From NCBI RefSeq assembly GCF_007741475.1, contig NZ_CP036261.1:4155798-4219797 (forward strand): a DNA stretch of 64,000 nucleotides. Reading direction: 5' to 3'. The notes below the pieces were generated by a model. It searched no databases and was not told where the DNA came from. It saw only the letters and a list, made by a program, of their open reading frames with translations. Below are positions 9,107-18,601 of the stretch, one piece after another; position 1 is the first letter of the stretch, and every line of letters starts with the position of its first letter. This stretch comes from Rosistilla ulvae. GTDB taxonomy: Bacteria > Planctomycetota > Planctomycetia > Pirellulales > Pirellulaceae. The position numbers were made by a program, and so were the translations under genes.

Positions 9107-9210
9107 AGTAATTTTTCAAGCGATGCAAGAGCAGGTAAGACAGCCCCGAGCGTTATGGCTCCGTCGACCGCCACAGACGAAACAGAAGTGTCCCAAGCGA
9201 ACGCAAGGAC

Positions 9211-10215
9211 CTATTGGAATCGCGATACGCGCTGCCGCGCTTTGGCCCGCAAGACGCGCTGCCAACCATGGGCATAAACCCAGTGTTGCAAGCGCCGCAC
9301 CCGTCGCCATCCCAAAACGGGCAACAAGGCTTGCATCACCCGACCGCCGCGCAAGGGCAATTCACTGCCGCCAAGCTGCTGGATTCGCTCGTTGGCAATC
9401 TCGGCGAGATCGAGATGTTCCGGATAGAACTGGTACAGCCACTGCTGGAACCGATCCGCACACAACTGGCGAATCTCTGTGGAATCCTCGCGTGCGAGCA
9501 ACAAATCGGTCCCCAACTGGGTTGTCAACAGCGCCGACTCCATCGCGCTGCGTCCCTGGCTGCCGCTCAGAGCGCCCGCAACGCCGGTCCGATAACTGTA
9601 AATGGCCGAGGGGGCGTACTGGATCGATTCGGCAGCAAGTGCCAACGCGATGCTGAAATGGAAATCGTTGTTCAAAGATAAACGTCGATCGTACCCACCC
9701 GATTTTTCCCACACGCCTCTCGGAATCAACCACATCCAACCGCCCATCATGCCTTGATCGATCGTCAATGAATCGAAAAGCCAACGCATTGGATCGCGAT
9801 ACGAACAATTGGTGTGTTCCGACTGGACAGCAGGCTGTCGAAAATCGCGGGTGAAGTATCCCCAGCGACATGATGCGATGGCATTTGGGTGTCCAGCAAG
9901 TGCCGCCAACTGCTCCGCGACATGCTCTGGATGAATCCAGTCATCCGCGTCGAGAAGTTTGATGAAATCGCCGCTTGACTCCGCAACGCCGCGGTTGATC
10001 GCCGCCGATTGGCCTGCATTCTCTTGGAACACATATTTCAATCGCCGATCGCACACGCGCTTGATTCGGTCTGCGGTATCATCGCTCGACCCGTCGTCGA
10101 CAACAACGACCTCTAAATCGCGCAGGGACTGTCCCAGCGCGGCCCGCAAAACGTCATCGATATAACGTCCAACATTGTACGCTGGAATCACGATCGATAC
10201 CGTTGGCCGACTCAC
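9211..10215 (-). CDS. glycosyltransferase family 2
   Basis: A 334-residue GT-A enzyme. VSIVIPAYNVGRYIDDVL (5-22), then LEVVVVDDGSSDDTADRI (33-50) and the metal-binding FIKLLDADDWIHPEHV (about 87-102) are the classic GT2 nucleotide-binding motifs. The region GGWMWLIPRGVWEKSGGYD (about 157-175) is the usual acceptor-side segment. The start is GTG at 10215, overlapping the preceding stop as GTGA, which fixes the start. It is probably cytoplasmic, acting on a lipid-linked glycan. Confidence 0.9.
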   Translation of the reverse strand: MSRPTVSIVIPAYNVGRYIDDVLRAALGQSLRDLEVVVVDDGSSDDTADRIKRVCDRRLKYVFQENAGQSAAINRGVAESSGDFIKLLDADDWIHPEHVAEQLAALAGHPNAIASCRWGYFTRDFRQPAVQSEHTNCSYRDPMRWLFDSLTIDQGMMGGWMWLIPRGVWEKSGGYDRRLSLNNDFHFSIALALAAESIQYAPSAIYSYRTGVAGALSGSQGRSAMESALLTTQLGTDLLLAREDSTEIRQLCADRFQQWLYQFYPEHLDLAEIANERIQQLGGSELPLRGGRVMQALLPVLGWRRVRRLQHWVYAHGWQRVLRAKARQRVSRFQ

Positions 10216-11174
10216 TTCGCCCCAGATCTCACTTCGAGAATTAACGCGATGTCATCGGCCAGCATCTTAGAAAACCATTCCGCGCCGACGCGATTAAGAT
10301 GTTGGGAATTGTAAAACAGCTCACGATCGCCGCAAACAGGACTTGATGAGTAGTCAAGAAACGCTGCACCGTGCGAGTTTGCGATCGTGTTAAGTATCCG
10401 CACAACCTCTTTCCGATTTCGGCACAATTTCTGTCCCGGTTGGTATTCAGGAGTGAAAACCATGATAACTTGCGTACCATTCATACTCTGCTGGCCGACA
10501 AATTCATCCAAGCTCTCCCTTACGGCCGGATCGATCTCAGATTGGTACCCAATGGCATTTTCGTGTGCAAACACGTCGAAAGTACCATCCCAGCGAGTGT
10601 CGCGGCCAAGATACCCACGTTGACGTTCACTTTCGATCGCCGTGCCACCTAGAGCAACCCGCACGCCAAGCGTTAACAAATCGCTGCGGCCACGATAGCG
10701 ATACATCGACAGCCATCGATCAAACGGATCAAATCCATCGTAGTGCGCGATTGCATCGATCAATTTTTCCCGATGGAAGTACGGCAGAAACTGCTCGTAC
10801 TGAAAGACCGTCACTCTATCGTGCAAACTGGTCACCCCGACGGCAAGCACCATCACCGAAGGCTGTCGGTTAAACGCTAGAAATTCCTCGTAACGCACCC
10901 GCTGCATCGGAAAATGGTAGCCGTTAAACCCCAAGTTGAACGCGCTAATATCGAGCCGTCCACTTAAAATCTGCGGCGAAATATGGGCCATCGCACGCGA
11001 GGACCCTAGAATGATTAGATCAGAATCGACGCGAGAGTTGTATATATCATGCCAGGATCCAAACTCAGCGTGTCGACAGTCCCGCAAACCTGCCGAAACG
11101 ATCTGATCCAGCGAATAAGCTACGCAAACACTAATGATAAGAAACAAGGCCAAGCGACCGATGTATTTTGTCAT
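10212..11174 (-). CDS. membrane-anchored SGNH hydrolase-like protein (first of two)
   Basis: A 320-residue protein with an N-terminal signal anchor (LALFLIISVCVAYSLDQIV). The SGNH fold is visible: block I LIILGSSRAMAHISP (near 53-67) with the candidate catalytic Ser, NLGFNGYHF (near 80-88) as the Gly block, and a C-terminal NSQHLNRVGAEWF (near 292-304) with the candidate His. The fold is shared with AlgJ/AlgX-type O-acetyltransferases and DltD. Together with the neighbouring SGNH gene and the MBOAT gene, this suggests periplasmic acetyl transfer to the exopolysaccharide. Its ATG overlaps the preceding stop (ATGA). Confidence 0.72.
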   Translation of the reverse strand: MTKYIGRLALFLIISVCVAYSLDQIVSAGLRDCRHAEFGSWHDIYNSRVDSDLIILGSSRAMAHISPQILSGRLDISAFNLGFNGYHFPMQRVRYEEFLAFNRQPSVMVLAVGVTSLHDRVTVFQYEQFLPYFHREKLIDAIAHYDGFDPFDRWLSMYRYRGRSDLLTLGVRVALGGTAIESERQRGYLGRDTRWDGTFDVFAHENAIGYQSEIDPAVRESLDEFVGQQSMNGTQVIMVFTPEYQPGQKLCRNRKEVVRILNTIANSHGAAFLDYSSSPVCGDRELFYNSQHLNRVGAEWFSKMLADDIALILEVRSGAK

Positions 11175-12112
11175 TCGTTCGTGAGCCTTTCGGCATCTGA
11201 CGCGGCCCGTTTTGCCGCGATACGTTTGGCAAGTTCAGACGAAAACTCCAAAACTCCTGCAGAATTCAAATGGTGATTATCGTAAAACAGATCACCGCGA
11301 GTTCGGTAGATATCAGAAAAATCCCAGTATGCTAGTCCGCGGCTTTCGACCAACTCGTCAATCCAAGTTGTGCATGCTGGAAAATCAGAAACCAAACTTA
11401 GCTGGGCCCGTAAAGGCGCTTGGAATAACACCAATTCGACATCGTTATGTTTACACAGTTCGATTGTTTTCAACACGTACTTAACGGACAGACTATCAGG
11501 TATATACACCGCAAATTGGTCCGCCAAGGAAGCGGCATCCGGCGTGTCTCGCTGTTGCCCTCCCTTCCGATCATTCCAATAAGTTCCTGCGTTGCGATGT
11601 GGAAATAGATCGTATTGCGATGAAAATTCCATAAGTCGCAAAAACGGAATTCCGCTCCATGCCCAATATCGCGCCGCACCACAATGGTCGACGACGGTGC
11701 TTTGAACCTCGCGTTGGTCGTCGTAACAAAGCCAAATGTAGTCTTTAAAAGGATAGCTGAATTTATTGGCAAGCGTCAAATAATCAATTTGGTAGTAAAC
11801 AGTATCAACTTTGTTGCCGCGCAGAAGCTTGGTCGCGAGCAGATATTGATCCCCTGCGCCAGCACCGCTCGCTCCAATGTTAATCGAGTTTGTATGGACG
11901 ATATCATCGATCACCCGAGGATCAACCGTCATTTCGACGCGCGATGATCCGATGAAGGCTAAATCGAATTGGTTGCCGGCAAGGCTACATGCCCAATGGT
12001 ACTTGCTGCGGCGGTTTTCAGTCAGACCGCCAGCGACATACAGCGCAAACCCTGAGTTGATTACGAAAAATGCGACAAGAAAAACCGACACTTTGACAAG
12101 GAATTTATCCAT
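11171..12112 (-). CDS. membrane-anchored SGNH hydrolase-like protein (second of two)
   Basis: A 313-residue protein starting MDKFLVKVSVFLVAFFVINS, a signal anchor. It carries an SGNH block I (LAFIGSSRVEMTVDPR), a NIGASGAGAG Gly block, and a C-terminal NHHLNSAGVLEFSSELAKR that would provide the catalytic Asp/His region. The paired layout with the next SGNH gene and the MBOAT upstream matches O-acetylation systems in which an AlgI-type channel passes acetyl groups to SGNH transferases. The frame is open to 12208, but the extra 32 residues look non-coding and precede the anchor, so ATG 12112 is preferred. Confidence 0.7.
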   Translation of the reverse strand: MDKFLVKVSVFLVAFFVINSGFALYVAGGLTENRRSKYHWACSLAGNQFDLAFIGSSRVEMTVDPRVIDDIVHTNSINIGASGAGAGDQYLLATKLLRGNKVDTVYYQIDYLTLANKFSYPFKDYIWLCYDDQREVQSTVVDHCGAARYWAWSGIPFLRLMEFSSQYDLFPHRNAGTYWNDRKGGQQRDTPDAASLADQFAVYIPDSLSVKYVLKTIELCKHNDVELVLFQAPLRAQLSLVSDFPACTTWIDELVESRGLAYWDFSDIYRTRGDLFYDNHHLNSAGVLEFSSELAKRIAAKRAASDAERLTNE

Positions 12113-12286
12113 GCAGCGAGTGCCAACTAAACGTGATGTTCGGAGAACGGGTGCTACCAATGCAATATTGCTTGAAATCATTGGTAGACCAAGGTTTGAC
12201 GTCGGCAATCATCCAACCATCAACAAACGATACTCAACGCACAAAACACCAGAATCATGGTAAAATCACGATCTCGCGTCGTCGAA

Positions 12287-13735
12287 CTAAAATTGGAAGT
12301 AAATAAACTCGCTGGTGTCGCGGTACATCGCTATCCAAACCACGACAGAAAAAACCAGTTGGTACAGCGTCCAACGAACGCCTAAGGGAAGTCGATCAAA
12401 GCTGAATTGCTTCCATCTCGAAATCCACTCACTCGCGACGAGCGACACGACCAATATCATTGCAGGTTCGTATCGATAGCGCCGAAACGCAACCAAAACG
12501 CCACCTGGATAGGCGATGCATTGATCCACCATACGACATAGATAGGCATAGGCATCGGGCAACGTTTCACTGCGAAAGATGATCCAGGTGACGCAAATCG
12601 CTGCAAAGGTGATTACCATCTGCAACGTTTCTCGCAGCGATGGCAGCAGTCGCCCATCGGCAACCGATTCCGTGCCACGACCGCCCATCGGGATGAACAA
12701 GATCGGCATGATCATCAATGCGTTGACGGCGCCCCAAGCAATAAACGTCCAATTGGCTCCGTGCCACAATCCGCTGACAACAAAAACGATCAATAGATTC
12801 CGCGCGACCATCGCCTTGCTGCCCCGCGAGCCTCCCAAGGGGATGAACAAATAATCGCGAAACCAAGTGCTCAACGAGATATGCCAACGACGCCAAAACT
12901 CTGCCACATTGCGTGAAAAATAGGGAAAGGCAAAGTTTTGCATCAGGTCAAACCCGAGCAGACGCCCCAGTCCGCGAGCGATATCGCTGTATCCGGAGAA
13001 GTCCCCGTAGATCTGGAACGCAAAAAAAAACGCTCCCATCAACAACGTCCATCCCGACTGCGACGGGTAGTCCGCAAAGATATCGTTGACCAAGACCGCG
13101 CACGAATCGGCAACCAACACCTTCTTAAAAAATCCCCACAGGATCAACCGGCTGCCAGCGACCGCCGTTGCGTATTGAAACCGCCGCCGCACGAAGAACT
13201 GTGGCAACAGATGGCTCGCCCGTTCGATCGGGCCCGCGACCAACTGGGGAAAGAATGCCACAAACGCAAAAAATGCCAATGGATCGCGCGTCGACTTCAT
13301 CCTTCCGGCGTGAATATCTAGCGTGTAGCTGAGCGTCTGGAAGGTGTAAAAGCTGATCCCAACGGGCAACACAATATTCAGCGTTGCAGCGTCCAGGGTG
13401 ATTCCAATCGATTCGAATCCCGCAGCCAGCTCCGCAGCAAAAAAGTTGAAGTATTTGAAGCACCCAAGCAGTCCGAGATTAAAGACCAGGCTGCTGATCA
13501 CGAGCCATCGTCGTCGCGCGTTGGACTTGCTAACATCGATCGCTCGCCCCGCGACAAAGTCGAAACAGCTGCTCGCGAAGATAAGCCCCAAAAAACGCCA
13601 GTCCCACCATCCGTAGAAGACATAGCTGGCGACAAGGACCAACAGATTCTGCCCCCACAACCAACGTTGCGTTGCCCAATACAAGGCAAACACAATCGGA
13701 AAGAATGCGAAGAACTCGGGCGAGTGAAATAGCAT
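12287..13735 (-). CDS. MBOAT O-acyltransferase, AlgI/DltB-like
   Basis: A 482-residue polytopic protein. The opening MLFHSPEFFAFFPIVFALYW and the segment VASYVFYGWWDWRF are typical of AlgI-type proteins. Core motifs present are PVGISFYTFQTLSYTLDIHAG (about 124-144), FFPQLVAGPIERA (about 160-172), FAFQIYGDFSGYSDIARGL (about 233-251), FWRRWHISLSTWFRDYLFIP (about 271-290) and VSGLWHGANWTFIAWG (about 311-326). The two His residues in WHIS and LWHGA are the family's catalytic pair. It would move acyl groups (probably acetyl) across the inner membrane for transfer to the polysaccharide by the two SGNH proteins that follow. Confidence 0.92.
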   Translation of the reverse strand: MLFHSPEFFAFFPIVFALYWATQRWLWGQNLLVLVASYVFYGWWDWRFLGLIFASSCFDFVAGRAIDVSKSNARRRWLVISSLVFNLGLLGCFKYFNFFAAELAAGFESIGITLDAATLNIVLPVGISFYTFQTLSYTLDIHAGRMKSTRDPLAFFAFVAFFPQLVAGPIERASHLLPQFFVRRRFQYATAVAGSRLILWGFFKKVLVADSCAVLVNDIFADYPSQSGWTLLMGAFFFAFQIYGDFSGYSDIARGLGRLLGFDLMQNFAFPYFSRNVAEFWRRWHISLSTWFRDYLFIPLGGSRGSKAMVARNLLIVFVVSGLWHGANWTFIAWGAVNALMIMPILFIPMGGRGTESVADGRLLPSLRETLQMVITFAAICVTWIIFRSETLPDAYAYLCRMVDQCIAYPGGVLVAFRRYRYEPAMILVVSLVASEWISRWKQFSFDRLPLGVRWTLYQLVFSVVVWIAMYRDTSEFIYFQF

Positions 13736-13763
13736 TGCTTAGGCAAGCATACCAAAAAGGTTG

Positions 13764-14513
13764 TTACAAATTTTCCCGCAGCTCCGAAACGTCCATCGGT
13801 TCGACAAGATTCAAGATCTCGCGGCGGTTGGCATCCAGCACGTGAAATTCGTAAAACGGATTCACCGTCGCCGGCAACCGATAGGCGGGATCTTCATCGT
13901 GATTGACGATCACACCGACACCCCAGTCGACGTCGACAACAAAACATCGCTTGTCCGTTTCGGTGCGGATTCGCTGATACGCCTTCCAACAAGTGCCGTT
14001 CCAAAAGCCCGCGGCTGGACTTTGCTCTCGAAAATTCTCGCGAGCATGGTGCAGCGTCGGCGGATTACAGTCGTGCAAGACAACGAAACCAGTGTCGGCC
14101 ACGACCTGCAGCGCATTTTGGATATCGCGATACAATTGGTCGGCAAGATGTAAACCATCGAGAAAAATCACGTCGAAACGATTGTGTTCGATGTCCAATT
14201 GGTCGTTGTGAAGCTGGTCAAAAAATTCGTCGCTTGTCATCGGAAAGGTCGCGTGGTTGATTGCAGCCTCGTATCCTGGGTCGACACAAACTTTGAAGTC
14301 GGCGTTGATGCGATTGAAATTGTCTTCCAGATTGCGAACACCGATCTCCAGATACCGCTTTTGCTGGGTATTTTGCAGCAACGCATTGATGATATGAAAC
14401 CGAGCGTGGCTGCGACGTTGCATCGCTTCGCTGGCAACCCGACATTCATCGAATTGCTGCTCAAGCCTCGCGTTGTAGCCCTTAATCGCATATTTTGTGA
14501 ATGGAATTTTCAT
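13764..14513 (-). CDS. class I SAM-dependent methyltransferase (Methyltransf_24-like)
   Basis: A 249-residue protein. Motif I reads KRYLEIGVRNLEDNFNRI (about 52-69), followed by VCVDPGYEA (about 75-83). The post-motif II core FDVIFLDGLHLADQLYRDI (about 113-131) and FVVLHDCNPPT (about 143-153) match the group of methyltransferases that keep D-G-x-H and H-D-x-x-P motifs, which act on sugars and other small molecules. Its ATG overlaps the preceding GT2 stop as ATGA. The substrate is unknown, probably a glycan residue. Confidence 0.75.
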   Translation of the reverse strand: MKIPFTKYAIKGYNARLEQQFDECRVASEAMQRRSHARFHIINALLQNTQQKRYLEIGVRNLEDNFNRINADFKVCVDPGYEAAINHATFPMTSDEFFDQLHNDQLDIEHNRFDVIFLDGLHLADQLYRDIQNALQVVADTGFVVLHDCNPPTLHHARENFREQSPAAGFWNGTCWKAYQRIRTETDKRCFVVDVDWGVGVIVNHDEDPAYRLPATVNPFYEFHVLDANRREILNLVEPMDVSELRENL

Positions 14514-15436
14514 AAAACTTTGGGATACTTAGGTCGCGATACATGAGGCCATCGGCGGGAGACGAACGCGTTTACAATATCTGCAATGGAAAGATCCGAA
14601 TCACGATAAAGCCGCCAGGCTTTCCGAATCCTCCGTTTTCGTAACGCTAGCGAGATGATTCGCCGGGCGTATTGTTTTTTCTTGAGATCGATTGCCTGAT
14701 TTCTCTCGGCCTCCGACAACGGACAGTTACATCCCACTGCAGCAATGTCAAGTTCGTAGCCGCGACGCATGTAGACGTCGCTGGCATCGTCTTTTGTGAA
14801 CTCCTGGGCGTCGTGCCGCCGCCACCAAACCAATCCGGGAGGCAGCAAGACGACAGGATATTCCGCCGCAAGCCGGTACCACAGTTCCGAATCGGACAAG
14901 ACACCCCACTGCTTGCGAAATCCGCCTACCGCATCAAACGCGTCGCGGCGGATGATCGCGCCGGTCGGACCGCAACTCATGCAACCGCGTCCTAAGAAAT
15001 GTTTGCGATACGCTTCGATCGATTTCAAATACCACGGATAGGGTGAAATGTCCTCGGGCATCGAATGCGCCAACGCCAGCGCGGCATCGGGATAGCGCTG
15101 CATCGCATCAACCATCACTTGTAAACCGTGTGGATAGATCAGATCGTCCGAATCGACGTATTTGATATACTTCCCGCGTGCAAGCGATGCTGCCTGCATG
15201 CGATTGCCGTAGTCTCCAAGATTCGAAGGATTCGACTCGACGCGGATGCGGGGATCCGACTGGGCAACGTCCTGGGCGATATCCAGGGAACCGTCGGTCG
15301 ACCCATCGTCGACGACAACCACTTCGAAATTCGAAAAGCTCGATTGCAAAATACTAACGAGCGTCGCTTGGAGGTATTGTTCTCGGTTGTAGACGGTAAC
15401 CAATACGGAAACGACAGGAGAATTGGAAACGGCCAT
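14510..15436 (-). CDS. glycosyltransferase family 2
   Basis: A 308-residue GT-A enzyme. Nucleotide binding: VSVLVTVYNREQYLQATL (9-26) and FEVVVVDDGSTDGSLDIA (37-54). Metal binding: YIKYVDSDDLIYPHGLQ (about 90-106). Acceptor region: GCMSCGPTGAIIRRDAFDAV (about 150-169) and the later LWYRLAAEYPVVLLP. The length and order are those of an ordinary GT2 transferase. It lies between the acyltransferase and a methyltransferase in tightly packed order, 6 nt after the acyltransferase stop. Confidence 0.9.
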   Translation of the reverse strand: MAVSNSPVVSVLVTVYNREQYLQATLVSILQSSFSNFEVVVVDDGSTDGSLDIAQDVAQSDPRIRVESNPSNLGDYGNRMQAASLARGKYIKYVDSDDLIYPHGLQVMVDAMQRYPDAALALAHSMPEDISPYPWYLKSIEAYRKHFLGRGCMSCGPTGAIIRRDAFDAVGGFRKQWGVLSDSELWYRLAAEYPVVLLPPGLVWWRRHDAQEFTKDDASDVYMRRGYELDIAAVGCNCPLSEAERNQAIDLKKKQYARRIISLALRKRRIRKAWRLYRDSDLSIADIVNAFVSRRWPHVSRPKYPKVL

Positions 15437-15442
15437 CGTGGG

Positions 15443-16663
15443 TTAATGCAGCATTTCTGGCGAGTCGTCCGAACGCACCGGAGACAGCGTCAGCGATCGA
15501 GTTCGGTCGTCCATCGCCGATCGGGTCGGGAACCAGCGATCTTTCAACCGCAGAATTGGTCGTTCGAAATACTTGTGCGATAGATGGGCGACAAACACGG
15601 TAACCGCAAAGAACAAGGGAAGCTTGACGATCCACGCATGCCAACGCAGAATCGACAGCGGCCCCAGCAGCGAGAAATCGATGTTCGTCCAAATCGGATC
15701 AAACACGTACCACGTCAGCCACACGCCCAGCGGCCAATGGTAGACATAGATGCCGTACGAAATTTGTCCGATGTAGACGGCGATTCGGCTCTGCAGAACG
15801 GCAGCGACGCCGGGCACGCGAAAGCGGCCTTCCATACTTTTCGTCACCAACACCAGCGAACAAAATCCCAACAATGGCAACCGGAACACCTGATCCGTGG
15901 TGAGTGCGCAGCCAAGGACCGCAAACACGACGATTTCGAACGTCAAACTCTGATACCAAAACCGTGGAAACCAGCGCAGTGATACCGCGATCGCACCCGC
16001 AGCACCAAGTCCCAGCGATCCCATGCGATTTATCAGGCCGACGTAATTGTAGGGTTGCAGCGAGGGGAAAACATTCAGTACCAACTGTGAATAGCCGATC
16101 GCGACGATACAAATCGTGACAACAAACAACGCAACCAAATTACGTCTAAGCGTCAACGCAATCAGAGGCCACACCAAGTAAAATTGTTCTTCCACCGCCA
16201 GCGACCAAAGGTAGAACAAATTATTGCCCTCGCCCTTGAAATGCACCGTTGCATAATTCCATGTATACGTTGCCAAGTACAGCATGTTTTCCCGCGTTTG
16301 TGGAAAATTGCCAATCCAAAGCAAAAGCAAGGCGAAGTAGTAAACGGGAAAAATCCGTAACGAACGCCGACCCATAAACTTGACATAACTTTCACGGAAT
16401 GATGAAGCGGGGTTTCTGATCAATATCGCTGTGATCAGGAACCCGCTGATCACAAAAAACAGGTCAACACCGTAATAGCCCGCGGCCCAGTAACTTCCCA
16501 GCGGACCACCGAAGTGCTCAACCAGCACCATGGTAATGGCGACCGTCCGCAATCCATCCATGGCGGCGTAATACGCTTTCTTTCCGGAACCCCCATCGAC
16601 CATGTGAGACAGATCAAATTCAGATTGCTGTGCCCGGGGCGACTTTGGTCCTGTTGTTTTCAT
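15443..16663 (-). CDS. acyltransferase 3 family membrane protein (OafA/YrhL-like)
   Basis: A protein of about 406 residues with around ten hydrophobic segments. Hallmarks are AMDGLRTVAITMVLVEHFGG (about 34-53), where the R and H are the family's conserved residues, VDLFFVISGFLITAILI (about 65-81), RRSLRIFPVYYFALLLLW (about 98-115), and LFYLWSLAVEEQFYLVWPLI (about 149-168). Such proteins O-acetylate or otherwise acylate sugars of O-antigens and exopolysaccharides. The frame is open to a GTG at 16690, but the ATG at 16663 is the better start. It is a second, independent acylation activity besides the MBOAT/SGNH set. Confidence 0.9.
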   Translation of the reverse strand: MKTTGPKSPRAQQSEFDLSHMVDGGSGKKAYYAAMDGLRTVAITMVLVEHFGGPLGSYWAAGYYGVDLFFVISGFLITAILIRNPASSFRESYVKFMGRRSLRIFPVYYFALLLLWIGNFPQTRENMLYLATYTWNYATVHFKGEGNNLFYLWSLAVEEQFYLVWPLIALTLRRNLVALFVVTICIVAIGYSQLVLNVFPSLQPYNYVGLINRMGSLGLGAAGAIAVSLRWFPRFWYQSLTFEIVVFAVLGCALTTDQVFRLPLLGFCSLVLVTKSMEGRFRVPGVAAVLQSRIAVYIGQISYGIYVYHWPLGVWLTWYVFDPIWTNIDFSLLGPLSILRWHAWIVKLPLFFAVTVFVAHLSHKYFERPILRLKDRWFPTRSAMDDRTRSLTLSPVRSDDSPEMLH

Positions 16664-16858
16664 GCCAGACAAATGCAAAACTCTATTCACTCACACGCTT
16701 GCAAACGTCGAATACCGTTCTGTGGCCGAAAGCACTGTCATTACTGAAATTCCGCAAGAGGACTGGTCGATCGAGCGGTGCACATTTTTGCGGTTCACAC
16801 AAACCGCGTCGCCCCAAACCACAATGTCTTCCACGATGTTTCTATCACGGTAATGATG

Positions 16859-17650
16859 TCAGACGTCGCTGGATTCTTCCAAATAATCCAAAGCAAGCCA
16901 CGCTGACAGGTCTTTCCCAGTCAACTGGGCGGTTTCTTCTATGTCCCAGCGGAATCTGTCTAACCATTCCTCATAGATGATGCGATCGAGTGCGTTCTCG
17001 TAAATCCCCTCGCGCACGGTTCTCGCTTCGTACGTCAAACTGCTGTCAACACCCAAAAATTCAAAGCACTGACGTAGAGACTCATTGTGTCGAACACGAA
17101 ATTCACGCATCGTCAAGAAGTGGAGTTGGGAGCGGCCGAACACTCGTATCAATCGACGAATTTGATTTGCATAATAACTTCGGTCCACGTATGAGTACAT
17201 TAGGTTCTGATACGGAAGCGTGTCTTGCGAACGTCGGACGTCGGTTGCGAGTGCCTGGTTGAGTGATAACTGTTCAACGGTCCGACAACAATTCATCGCC
17301 CAAGCCGATCTCGCCCGATAAATGGGATGACGCAAAATCACGATCCACTTCATACCTGGGTTGTATCGCCAGATGTGCCCGGCCGCAGTCTCCCAATACA
17401 TGTAGTCAGGTGTTGCCTCTCCACATGTTGTTCCGACCGCGGCGTGGGAGAACTTTCTTTCGTATGCCCAAGCCAAATATCTTCGTGTCACCTTAAAGCA
17501 ATCCAGCCGAAAGCGGCCTGGGCTATTAAATTAATGCAGTTCCTTCTGCGCTGGGATAAAAATCTCGGGGTGGGCCCTGAGACTTACCGATAATACCGAC
17601 ATTCCACATTTCTGGGCGCCTCCGATCACGAACTTGACTTTTTTAGTCAT
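16859..17650 (-). pseudogene. sulfotransferase interrupted by an in-frame stop
   Basis: The frame begins at ATG 17650 with the PAPS-binding region VKFVIGGAQKCGMSVLSVSL and IFIPAQKELH, then hits TAA at 17533-17531. It continues in the same frame with FNSPGRFRLD and on to the stop at 16859. The second part holds the 3'-phosphate motif WIVILRHPIYRARSAW and an ordinary sulfotransferase tail. The total of 263 codons is about right for the family, and the TAA replaces the aromatic codon usual after KELH. The longest intact frame, from GTG 17491, lacks the cofactor loop and should not work alone. It is either a recent nonsense mutation or a sequencing error. The loop also has Met where Thr is usual. 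Confidence 0.85.
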
Positions 17651-17678
17651 CGAGTCGCTTCTGTTCATTTATGTTTGT

Positions 17679-18466
17679 TCAAACGACATCGTCCGTGAGC
17701 ATCGATCCCCACTCTGTTCCCGCCAATGCTCCTGCCAACTCATCGTAATTTAATACCGAATCGAGCAAACTTTTGCTTTGTCGCACCATGCGACCGCTCA
17801 CCGGTATGCGGTCGACATTCAAAAAAACGCAGCAAACGGTCTGTTGCTTGATCTTGATTAGCAACCAAGTCTTCATATACCATTTCCAGCATGGGATGGT
17901 GAGAAAACCGTTGGCGAGCTTTTGTTTCAAAGTTGCGCACCACTTGAAGTCGTGCGAGGCAGTCTTCTGGCGAGACTTTGACGGTCGCATCGCTAGGCAG
18001 TTGCGTCTTATCATGAGCACGGTAGACGCTGGTCTTGGTGCCGCAATCATGGAGATCACCGTCCGCAAGACGTTCCGCCGCGTCAAATGCACAATTCGCA
18101 GTCGCCGGTTTTGCAAGATGTATTGTTGCACGTCCCGTAACGCCGGCGCATTAAATCGATCGGCGTATTCTCCTTTCAGGCGGTAATAAAGGAACTTTGC
18201 GCCGACGGCTTTTTCGAATCCTTTCCTTTGCAAATCCTGTTTGAACTTCTTCAACAAGTGTCGATCGCTGAAGTCTTTGCGTTTCATTCGGCTATCGGTG
18301 AAGCGTTCTCCACAATGTTTTACCCGCGGGTGAGACGAAAGCAGATTCAACAACAAATTGGAACCGAATCTTCCGTTGGAGACGATGATGGACGCAATGG
18401 GACGCGTAAATATCAGCCGACAACGTAGCTGGATTCTTTTACTTGCTCACGAAGTTGTTGAGACAT
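17679..18466 (-). pseudogene. sulfotransferase with two opposite frameshifts
   Basis: The frame containing IIVSNGRFGSNLLLNLLSSH (the PAPS loop) has no ATG, only a TTG at 18356 inside the loop. An ATG at 18466 gives MSQQLREQVKESSYVVG in another frame. After IVHLTRRNVLRTVIS the true sequence moves to a second frame near 18033-18050, giving KTSVYRAHDKTQLPS, FETKARQRFSHHP and LEMVYEDLVANQDQATDRLL. At a run of seven A (17821-17827, T on the coding strand) it returns to the first frame with LNVDRIPVSGRMVRQ and YDELAGALAGTEW. The 225-codon open frame therefore translates an unrelated middle. Degeneration or sequencing error are both possible. Confidence 0.8.
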
Positions 18467-18601
18467 TGGCTAATCTGGAATTGTTAAGTGCTTGTTTCCT
18501 GGTTCGCCGCATGACCACCCGTCAAAACAGCCATTACCGGCTGCTTGACGATCGCGTTTAGGCTTGAACACGCTGATCTTAGCAGTTCCTTAAAGGCCAC
18601 A

